This document shows positions 56,741 to 64,000 of a stretch of DNA of 64,000 nt, piece by piece. The stretch lies in assembly GCA_002215675.1 (NCBI GenBank), contig NGFH01000001.1, positions 1 to 64,000 on the forward strand, given 5' to 3'. The stretch comes from Bacteroidetes bacterium 2013_40CM_41_45. Its GTDB lineage: Bacteria > Bacteroidota > Bacteroidia > AKYH767-A > 2013-40CM-41-45. The notes under the pieces are model-generated. The model was not told where the DNA came from. It was given only the letters and a program-made list of their open reading frames with translations, and did not search any database. Within the stretch, counting starts at the first letter, position 1; every line of letters begins with the position of its first letter. A program made the position numbers and the translations under genes.

Positions 56741-57490
56741 TTACTGCAACGGAAACAAAACCGGCCTGGAAGGGCTTGCATCATTATCAAAAGAGGCTAC
56801 CTGCAGGTTGAGAAAATACATTCCGTCCGCAACAATAGAAGGAACATAAATTAATTCTGTAATGGTTGAATGAACTCTTGGGGCTGCAGGATAATTCCAG
56901 AAAGCGCGGTGCGCCAGCAGTTTTCCTCCGTCATCTTCTCTATCCATAGACGGGAGGTCAATGAGCAACTGTTTAATTCCCGCCTCACAAACAAATGCAG
57001 CCGCTTCATGATGAAGATAAGGAGGATTAGTTCCGGAATAATTTCTTGACTTTTTACTTTCATCATTAGGCAGTGTGCGGATGAGTAATGCATCAGGACG
57101 GTGATTCCCGATTTGTTTTTGAAGCTGCTCTTTCGAAATTATTCTATCGCCATTCCTTTGCTCCGGAGAAATGCTGATTAGTAAAGCGATAAAAAAAAAT
57201 TCTGTGAGGCAATCGTTGATGCTGTATTTTTCTTTTGTGATGTGGCCGATACATTCGGTGTGCGTTCCATTGCCGTGAGGGCTGAAAAAAATATTGTTCA
57301 CGTTGCACGAGCCGCCTCTCTGCACCGAACCCACAAAGGTGCCGCTCTCTGCTGCCTGGTACTTTATATCGGGCAAATGAAAAGCGCTGACATGAGGCTC
57401 TTGCTCTTCCTTTAACGGAATAGAAATATCCAGGGGCGATGAAAAATCAACACGGAATAATTTTCCGTTATGTTCAATGGTAGAAATCAT
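56741..57490 (-). CDS. Cyclase family protein (kynurenine formamidase-like)
   Basis: 249 aa. HGNGTHTECIGHI metal-binding motif. Confidence 0.82.
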   Translation of the reverse strand: MISTIEHNGKLFRVDFSSPLDISIPLKEEQEPHVSAFHLPDIKYQAAESGTFVGSVQRGGSCNVNNIFFSPHGNGTHTECIGHITKEKYSINDCLTEFFFIALLISISPEQRNGDRIISKEQLQKQIGNHRPDALLIRTLPNDESKKSRNYSGTNPPYLHHEAAAFVCEAGIKQLLIDLPSMDREDDGGKLLAHRAFWNYPAAPRVHSTITELIYVPSIVADGMYFLNLQVASFDNDASPSRPVLFPLQ

Positions 57491-57525
57491 CTTTGCTAAA
57501 ATAGAAGGAAAAAATCAACAATAAA

Positions 57526-58278
57526 CTAAGCTGGAATCTGCATCGCTTCTTCCATCAATTCCATTTCAAAAAGCGTTGCAATATTTTTTTTCAGGATTGA
57601 TTTTACATCTTCAATATTGACTTCTTGTCCAAGCTCTTTTTGCATTGAAGTAACTTCTTTATCGGCAATGCCGCAAGGGATAATGTTATTAAAATAACCT
57701 AAGTCGGTATTCACATTGAATGCAAAACCATGCATAGTAACCCAGCGCGAACAGCGAACACCAAACGAACAAATTTTTCGTGGAGATTTACTTTCCGCGT
57801 CCCCGCCTGCCGAAGTGTTCGGCACGTAGGCAGGTATCCAAACACCTGTGAGCCCATTTATTCTTCCTGCATTGATATTGTATTCTTTTAACGTGCAAAT
57901 GACTGCTTCTTCTAAGTATCGCAGGTATTTATGTATGTCTGTGAAAAACAAATCAAGGTTCAGAATCGGGTAACCTACAATCTGGCCCGGGCCATGATAT
58001 GTAATATCGCCACCTCGGTTGTTTTTGTAAAAAGCCGCGTCAACTCTTCTGAGTTCCCCGTCATGAATGAGTAGGTTTTTTTCATCTCCGTTTCTGCCAA
58101 GAGTGTAGACGTGGGGGTGCTCGCAAAAAAGTAAGTGGTTAGGAGTTCGGTGTTCGGAGACAGGAAAATCGCGCTGTTCAAGTTTCTGCTGAACAATTTC
58201 ATTGAAAAGCTTTTCCTGGTAATCCCAGCAAACTTTGTAGTCAATTAATCCTAAATCCTGAAAAAAAACCTTTTGCAT
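57526..58278 (-). CDS. lipB: Octanoyltransferase LipB
   Basis: 250 aa. RGGDITYHGPGQIVGYPI, KICSFGVRCSRWVTMHGFAFNVNTDL. Confidence 0.93.
   Translation of the reverse strand: MQKVFFQDLGLIDYKVCWDYQEKLFNEIVQQKLEQRDFPVSEHRTPNHLLFCEHPHVYTLGRNGDEKNLLIHDGELRRVDAAFYKNNRGGDITYHGPGQIVGYPILNLDLFFTDIHKYLRYLEEAVICTLKEYNINAGRINGLTGVWIPAYVPNTSAGGDAESKSPRKICSFGVRCSRWVTMHGFAFNVNTDLGYFNNIIPCGIADKEVTSMQKELGQEVNIEDVKSILKKNIATLFEMELMEEAMQIPA
57806..57834. repeat. Palindromic element inside the lipB CDS
   Basis: CCTGCC...GGCAGG outer arms with inner CCGAA-GTG-TTCGG; encodes PAYVPNTSAGG. Confidence 0.75.
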
Positions 58279-58282
58279 GGAG

Positions 58283-58290
58283 CAAAGGTA
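58283..58290 (-). promoter_or_regulatory. -7 element TACCTTTG directly before the lipB ATG (possible leaderless mRNA)
   Basis: Reverse strand TACCTTTGCTCCATGCAA. Confidence 0.6.
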
Positions 58291-58343
58291 CGGAGGAGAA
58301 TAGTTCCTAGATGAAAGTCGCTTTTAGATTTAAAAAAAGCGTT

Positions 58344-59327
58344 TTAGTTCTTCCCTAACTCGCTTTTCAGCACATCAATAATTTTCACCTCAACAGGGTC
58401 AATTCCTTTTTTTTCTGCAAGGAAAAGAGAAACCCAGTCGGTGAGATGGATAAGATAAATGCTTTGCTCAAGCATTGAATTGCCTTTGCTCCAGATTTCC
58501 TTTATATGTGGAGTGTGTTTCGCAAAAACTTTTTTGCTGAATTCAATACGCATTTGCGTGCGCTGGAAATCGGTTTTGTTTCTAAGAATCACAACGGCTA
58601 AATCATTTCTTCCACCTGCCCAGCCGACCAATTCGTTGTGGTTCATTTCCGGCAGGATGTGATGCCAGCAAAGCATTTTGCTATTTTCGTTCAGCTGCTG
58701 CCGGAAGCGCGTGGCTACACCATTGTAACCATCTACAGCATACAGCACCGGAATTTTATTATGAAGAAATTCTGCAACGGCAGTCGCTTCTTCCCGCATC
58801 TTTTTTTCTTCTGCATCAATCAAATCGGCGGCACTGTTCAGCTGCTTTTCAAAATCAGTTCTAATCAGTTGAAACTTTTTCAAAATGAAAAACAATTGGG
58901 TGAGTGAGTATGCCAATGCAGCCCGGGGAGGAGAACCACCGGGAATAGTAATGAGGTCACAGTTATTTTGTTTCGCCATCTCTGCAATTTTTCCTCCCGA
59001 TGTGACACATACAATTTTTGCTTTCGCTTTCAACGCAGCTTCCATCGCATGAATCGTTTCCTCCGTATTGCCTGAATAAGAAGAAACTATCACCAGCGAA
59101 TTTTCATTTACAAAAGCAGGAATAAAATAATCTTTGTTCACAACGACCGGAACCGGGCACTCTCCCGCAACAATTTCAGAAACAATAGTTCCGCCTATGC
59201 CGCTGCCGCCAAGTCCGGTAATAACAATATTGCGGATTGCGGATTGCGGATTGCGGATTGTTGCGTTCGCGCCAATCTTTATAGCTTCCCGCAATTGTTT
59301 TGAAAAATTTTCAATGAGGGTTTTCAT
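58344..59327 (-). CDS. SIS-domain bifunctional phosphoglucose/phosphomannose isomerase-like protein; likely start MKTLIENFSKQ at 59327
   Basis: VITGLGGSGIGGTIVSEI, VIVSSYSGNTEETIHAMEAAL, HNELVGW. Confidence 0.88.
   Translation of the reverse strand: MKTLIENFSKQLREAIKIGANATIRNPQSAIRNIVITGLGGSGIGGTIVSEIVAGECPVPVVVNKDYFIPAFVNENSLVIVSSYSGNTEETIHAMEAALKAKAKIVCVTSGGKIAEMAKQNNCDLITIPGGSPPRAALAYSLTQLFFILKKFQLIRTDFEKQLNSAADLIDAEEKKMREEATAVAEFLHNKIPVLYAVDGYNGVATRFRQQLNENSKMLCWHHILPEMNHNELVGWAGGRNDLAVVILRNKTDFQRTQMRIEFSKKVFAKHTPHIKEIWSKGNSMLEQSIYLIHLTDWVSLFLAEKKGIDPVEVKIIDVLKSELGKN
59229..59260. repeat. Heptanucleotide array (attgcgg)x4.6 inside the SIS isomerase CDS
   Basis: attgcgg x4 plus attg; on the coding strand encodes the RNPQSAI-type peptide. 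Confidence 0.93.
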
Positions 59328-59456
59328 CCGGCTGTAAAAATAAGAATAGAACACGGATGACACGGAAAGGATGGATTCGAAACTAATAACTTTAACCTGC
59401 TTAGCCGTGAGAGATATTTTTGAAAACGTATTTTCGTCTACTCAAAGCTATCCCAT

Positions 59457-60932
59457 ATGAGCAGCAAAACTAACCTGAGTGCTCTGCCTGTACTTATCTC
59501 CGTTTTTTTCTTCTGGGGATTTGTGGCAGCAAGCAACGACATTCTCATTCCTGTTTTCAAGGAGAAATTAAATCTTGAACAGTGGCAGAGTCAGATGATT
59601 TCGTTCGCCTTTTATGTGGCGTATACCGTTGGCTCGCTTATTTATTTTTCTGTATCACGTGCAAGCGGTGGGGATATCCTGAACAAGATTGGTTACAAAA
59701 ATGGTATTGCGCTGGGGCTTGTTATCTCTGCGCTCGGAACATTGCTGTTTTATCCTGCCGCGCAGTCTTCTTCCTTCGGGTTAATGATTAGCGGCTTATT
59801 TATTGTCGGCCTTGGATTTTCCCTTCAGCAAACCGCTGCCAACCCTCTCACTATTACCATCGGCAACCCGAAAAAAGGCGCGCAGCGTTTGAGTTTGGCA
59901 GGAGGCATTAACAATATCGGTACAACGATTGGGCCGGTCATTGTCAGCCTGGCGATTTTCGGCTCGCTGGCGCCCGGGCAAAAATTAGAAACTCTTGAAT
60001 CGGTGAAAACGCCCTACCTTATTTTAGGCGCTGCATTTTTAGTTGTGGCTCTTATCTTTAAGCTCTCTTCTCTCCCAAATTATATAGAGCATGAAGATGT
60101 GAAGCAGGGGAATGAAAGTAATTCTTCCCGAAAAAGTGCGTTGAGCTATCCGCAATTGTGGCTAGGTATGATTGCCATATTCCTGTATGTAGGAGTGGAA
60201 GTTTCAACCGCATCCAATCTTCCTGAGTTTATGCGGCAGCATATACACATTACCACTGACAGGGTAGCGCCCTACGTTTCACTCTTTTGGGCGAGCTTGA
60301 TGATTGGCCGATGGACAAACGCTGTTGGCGCATTTGATTTAAGCAAAGGCGCAAAGCACGTATTTAGATTCCTGATGCCGTATCTAGCTTTTCTTGTTTT
60401 TCTTTTGGTGAACAAAATTGCCGAGCACGATATTACACCGTTTTATCTTTACACGTTTATTATTGTCTCCATTATCGCTGCTGATATTTTAAGCCAGGGA
60501 AATCCCGCACGCCAGCTTATTATTTTTTCGCTGTGCGGAATCACAGCACTTCTTATCGGCATTATGGCTGACGGAATGACAAGCGTATATGCATTTATCA
60601 GTGTCGGATTGTTTTGCTCCACGTTATGGCCGTGTATATTCACGCTTGCAATTGCAGGATTGGGCAAGCACACCAACGAAGGTTCCGGATTTTTAATCAT
60701 GATGATTATGGGCGGAGGATTTGTAAGTTTGTTCCAGGGATGGCTTGCAAAAGATGAATTGCTTGGAATACAATGGAGTTACTTAGTAGGCATTGCCTGT
60801 TTTGCATATCTTTTCTATTATGGATGGAAAACAAGTAACATTCTCAAGGCGCAAGGCATAGAGTATGAAACTTCAGCCAAAAAACTTCCTCAGGAGGTCA
60901 CAGCGGAAAAACAGCAGGCGGGCGTGGCTTAG
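59457..60932 (+). CDS. Sugar MFS transporter (FucP/NagP-like)
   Basis: 491 aa, 12 TM. LFFWGFVAASNDILIPVFKEKLNLEQWQSQMISFAFYVAY, QQTAANPLTITIGNPKKGAQRLSLAGGINNIGTTIGP. Confidence 0.88.
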   Translation: MSSKTNLSALPVLISVFFFWGFVAASNDILIPVFKEKLNLEQWQSQMISFAFYVAYTVGSLIYFSVSRASGGDILNKIGYKNGIALGLVISALGTLLFYPAAQSSSFGLMISGLFIVGLGFSLQQTAANPLTITIGNPKKGAQRLSLAGGINNIGTTIGPVIVSLAIFGSLAPGQKLETLESVKTPYLILGAAFLVVALIFKLSSLPNYIEHEDVKQGNESNSSRKSALSYPQLWLGMIAIFLYVGVEVSTASNLPEFMRQHIHITTDRVAPYVSLFWASLMIGRWTNAVGAFDLSKGAKHVFRFLMPYLAFLVFLLVNKIAEHDITPFYLYTFIIVSIIAADILSQGNPARQLIIFSLCGITALLIGIMADGMTSVYAFISVGLFCSTLWPCIFTLAIAGLGKHTNEGSGFLIMMIMGGGFVSLFQGWLAKDELLGIQWSYLVGIACFAYLFYYGWKTSNILKAQGIEYETSAKKLPQEVTAEKQQAGVA

Positions 60933-60969
60933 TGTTTTGTTGAACTGATAAGGGCATAGGAGAACAGCC

Positions 60970-61899
60970 ATGATTCGACTTGCAGCCGGCATTGATATAG
61001 GGGGAACAAACTCCCGTTTCGGGATTGTAGATGCAAATGGAAAAATTCTTGCGCACGATTCTATAAACACCACTGATTTCCCTGATGCAAAAAAACTGGC
61101 AAAAACTATTGCTCACAAAATCTCTGACCTTCTCCCGAATGATTCTGAACTTGCAGGCGTAGGAATCGGAGCTCCCAACGGAAATTTTTTCAAAGGCACT
61201 ATTGAATTCGCCCCAAACCTGCAATGGAAGGGCGTGGTGCCATTGGCAAAATATTTTTCTTCTGCATTACACTGCAAGGCGATTCTTACCAACGATGCCA
61301 AGGCAGCGGCTTTGGGGGAAATGCTTTTCGGAGGTGCAAAAGGAATGAAAGATTTTATTTTTATCACGCTTGGAACGGGGCTGGGCAGCGGCATTGTTGT
61401 GAACGGAGAATTAGTTTACGGCCACGATGGTTTTGCGGGCGAAGTCGGTCATGTAATTATGATTCCGGGCGGACGGATTTGCGGATGCGGTAGAAAAGGG
61501 TGTCTTGAAAAATATTGCTCTGCTACCGGTATCGTTACAACTTACAGGGAAAAATTATCAGTTACCCGGAAGAAAATCAGTGACGAAGTGGATTCAAAAT
61601 ATATTTATGAGCGCGCACAGCAGGGCGAGCAGGCAGCTATAGATTCTTTTAACTATACGGGAGAAATGCTTGGGCTTGCCCTGGCAAACAGCGTGGCATA
61701 CACAAGACCTGAAGCTATTTTTCTTTTTGGCGGACTGGCGCAGGCAGGAAAACTTATCTTTAATCCTGTGAGAAAGAACTTTGAAAAAAATCTCCTGCAG
61801 ATTTACAAGGGAAAAATAAAGATTCTTCCCTCCAAGCTCAAAGAAGATGATGCAGCAATACTGGGAGCAGCATCTTTAGTATGGAAAGAAGTCAAATGA
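60970..61899 (+). CDS. ROK family sugar kinase
   Basis: 309 aa. AGIDIGGTNSRFGIV, GHVIMIPGGRICGCGRKGCLEKYCSA. Confidence 0.92.
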   Translation: MIRLAAGIDIGGTNSRFGIVDANGKILAHDSINTTDFPDAKKLAKTIAHKISDLLPNDSELAGVGIGAPNGNFFKGTIEFAPNLQWKGVVPLAKYFSSALHCKAILTNDAKAAALGEMLFGGAKGMKDFIFITLGTGLGSGIVVNGELVYGHDGFAGEVGHVIMIPGGRICGCGRKGCLEKYCSATGIVTTYREKLSVTRKKISDEVDSKYIYERAQQGEQAAIDSFNYTGEMLGLALANSVAYTRPEAIFLFGGLAQAGKLIFNPVRKNFEKNLLQIYKGKIKILPSKLKEDDAAILGAASLVWKEVK

Positions 61900-63539
61900 A
61901 AAAAATTTTATTTCTTCTTTTTCTTATTCCGGCTGCATGTTTTTCGCAACGCAGCAAAAATATGCTGCCTGTAATTCCGCAACCTTATGAGGTAAGTGTA
62001 GACTCCGGAAGTTTTCAATTCACCGACAGTACCGTTATCGTAATTCCGCAATTTATTATTGAAGGCGAGGGGAAATATTTACAATCCCGGCTGGAAAATC
62101 TTTTCGGAAAGAAATTGCGAATCGAAAATGCAACTCTCCTAAAGGGAAAATATATTTTGCTTCAACAGGTTGATATGGATGTAAAAACAGGTGATTACTA
62201 CCGCCTTAACATTACCGACAGTTCTATAAACATTTACGGAAAGGGAAATGAAGGCATTTTTTGGGGAATACAAACATTGCTTCAATTGTTGGGAGCAAAC
62301 GATTCATCTCTAAAAATTCCCTGCTGCCGGATTTATGATTATCCCCGTTACTCCTGGCGTGGGATGCACCTGGATGTATGCCGTCATTTTTTTACCAAAG
62401 AAGAAGTAAAAAAATACCTTGACCTGCTTGCGTTCTACAAGTTCAACATTTTTCACTGGCACCTTACCGATGACCAGGGGTGGCGGATTGAAATAAAAAA
62501 ATACCCGCTGCTTACACAAATTGGTTCGGTCAGGAAAGAAACCGTTATCGGCAAGCCAAGCGATACAGCAAAATATGACGGCAAACCATACGGAGGGTTT
62601 TATAACCAGGATGATATAAAAGAAATAGTTGCATACGCGCAGGAAAGGCACATCACCATCGTTCCTGAAATTGAAATGCCCGGCCATGCGCTTGCTGCAT
62701 TGTCTGCATATCCTCAATTTTCCTGTTGCATGGAGCCATTGGAACCTGCAACTACATGGGGCGTTTTTGATGACGTGTATTGCGCAGGCAATGATTCCAC
62801 ATTTGAATTCCTTGAGAATATTTTAAGCGAAGTCTGTGAATTATTTCCCGGAAAATATATTCATATTGGTGGAGATGAATGTCCTAAAGACCGTTGGATG
62901 CTTTGCGAAAAATGCCAGCGTAGAATTAAAACTGAAAACCTGAAAGACGAACATGAATTGCAAAGTTACTTCATCGGGCGCATTGAAAAATTTCTGAACT
63001 CAAAAGGAAAACAAATCATAGGATGGGACGAAATACTTGAAGGCGGGCTTGCTCCCAATGCAGCCGTAATGAGCTGGCGCGGAACAGATGGAGGTATTGA
63101 AGCAGCAAAACAAAAACATTATGTAGTGATGTCGCCCGGCAAGCCGTGTTATTTCGACCATTATCAGTCAAAAAACAAAAAGAGTGAACCGCTTGCCATA
63201 GGCGGTTATAATCCGCTTGATTCTGTTTATCTTTATGAGCCAACTCCTTCGCAGCTTAAAGAAGATGAAAAAAATTATATTTTGGGAGCGCAGGGAAATG
63301 TATGGACAGAATATATAACGGACTTCAGCCATGTTGAATACATGTCTGTGCCACGAATGTGCGCATTGGCCGAAGTGCTTTGGACACCTGCTGCAAAAAA
63401 GGATTTTAAAAATTTTATTGTCCGGCTAAAAAATCATTCAAAGCTTTTAGACAGGATGAACGTGAATTATGCAAAACATTTTTTAAAAATACGAACCCTA
63501 TGGCGACACGAAGAAGTTTTATCAAATGGTCTGCGATGA
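61896..63539 (+). CDS. Beta-N-acetylhexosaminidase (GH20); the ORF track starts at 61881
   Basis: Signal peptide MKKILFLLFLIPAACFSQ; SWRGMHLDVCRHFF, HWHLTDDQGWRIEIKKYP, IHIGGDECPK. Confidence 0.94.
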   Translation: MKKILFLLFLIPAACFSQRSKNMLPVIPQPYEVSVDSGSFQFTDSTVIVIPQFIIEGEGKYLQSRLENLFGKKLRIENATLLKGKYILLQQVDMDVKTGDYYRLNITDSSINIYGKGNEGIFWGIQTLLQLLGANDSSLKIPCCRIYDYPRYSWRGMHLDVCRHFFTKEEVKKYLDLLAFYKFNIFHWHLTDDQGWRIEIKKYPLLTQIGSVRKETVIGKPSDTAKYDGKPYGGFYNQDDIKEIVAYAQERHITIVPEIEMPGHALAALSAYPQFSCCMEPLEPATTWGVFDDVYCAGNDSTFEFLENILSEVCELFPGKYIHIGGDECPKDRWMLCEKCQRRIKTENLKDEHELQSYFIGRIEKFLNSKGKQIIGWDEILEGGLAPNAAVMSWRGTDGGIEAAKQKHYVVMSPGKPCYFDHYQSKNKKSEPLAIGGYNPLDSVYLYEPTPSQLKEDEKNYILGAQGNVWTEYITDFSHVEYMSVPRMCALAEVLWTPAAKKDFKNFIVRLKNHSKLLDRMNVNYAKHFLKIRTLWRHEEVLSNGLR

Positions 63540-64000
63540 GCGCAGCAATGGTTTCAATCAGTAAGTCTTATGCAAAAAAAGTTTCCGTTGAAGGAAGCGG
63601 AAGCAAACCCATTGTAATCTCAACCTGGAAGCATGGTATTGATGCCAATGTGGACGCGTGGAAAATTCTTTCCACCGGAGGTAAAGCGCTCGATGCTGTT
63701 GAAAAAGGTGTGATGAATACGGAAAGCGATTTGGGCAACCGCAGCGTAGGGTTGGGTGGCTTGCCAGACCGTGACGGACATGTGACGCTGGATGCCTGCA
63801 TTATGGATGATAAAGGAAATTGCGGCTCAGTTTGTTTTCTTGAACACATCAAGCATCCCATTTCGGTGGCACGAATGGTGATGGAAAAAACTCCGCACGT
63901 TATGCTGGCGGGTGAGGGGGCATTGAAATTTGCTCTTGACAACGGCTTCACAAAAGAAAAATTCGACCGGACACCTGAGGCAGATAAGGCGTGGAAAGAG
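63500..64000 (+). CDS. Partial N4-(beta-N-acetylglucosaminyl)-L-asparaginase / Ntn-type asparaginase, cut by the window end
   Basis: Open at the edge. MATRRSFIKWSAMSAAMVSISKSYAKK (Tat-like leader), ISTWKHGIDANVDAWKILSTGGKALDAVEKGV, VGLGGLPDRDGHVTLDACIMD. Confidence 0.88.
   Translation, partial: MATRRSFIKWSAMSAAMVSISKSYAKKVSVEGSGSKPIVISTWKHGIDANVDAWKILSTGGKALDAVEKGVMNTESDLGNRSVGLGGLPDRDGHVTLDACIMDDKGNCGSVCFLEHIKHPISVARMVMEKTPHVMLAGEGALKFALDNGFTKEKFDRTPEADKAWKE

Noticed and set aside
1-64000. tRNA or rRNA genes
   Set aside because: No convincing T-arm/acceptor pairs or rRNA motifs found by eye; a tRNAscan/Infernal run would be decisive.
1-64000. Defence island, prophage or insertion sequence
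   Set aside because: No transposase, integrase, restriction, toxin-antitoxin or phage structural genes recognised; content is core metabolism and cell-envelope functions.

Overview
This 64 kb window is chromosomal DNA from a Bacteroidota organism. The evidence is four large secreted proteins, at least three with type IX secretion (T9SS) C-terminal sorting domains, TTTG-N19-TAnnTTTG promoters, and the acpP-fabF-rnc-IPExxxVDY-pyk gene order. It is mostly core genome: a PurF-like amidotransferase, dxr, rseP, rfbA, polyprenyl synthase, dnaX, pyk, rnc, fabF, acpP, glyS, tatA, an M16 peptidase pair, lipB, a SIS-domain PGI/PMI, and a GlcNAc/N-glycan catabolic operon. I see no CRISPR array, rRNA, transposase, prophage or supportable tRNA. 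The least explained structure is in the spacers. Many intergenic regions hold period-7 (sometimes period-9) tandem arrays with unrelated unit sequences, often paired with an inverted array to make a long hairpin that fills the gap between two genes. A second class of short palindromes (CCTGCCTGCC..GGCAGGCAGG, TCCGTCAGCTGACGGA, ATGCTGAC..GTCAGCAT) is scattered through the same spacers. Both classes appear to have entered conserved genes in frame (lipB, glyS, the SIS isomerase). Other notable items are a close homologue of eukaryotic sphingolipid delta-4 desaturase (DEGS1/DES1), an 88-aa orphan behind a near-ideal promoter, an unlisted 56-aa membrane microprotein next to a VIT1/CCC1 transporter and a Kir channel, and two adjacent adhesin-like genes sharing a homologous Ig-like array. 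Family calls come from reading motifs by eye; no database search was run.
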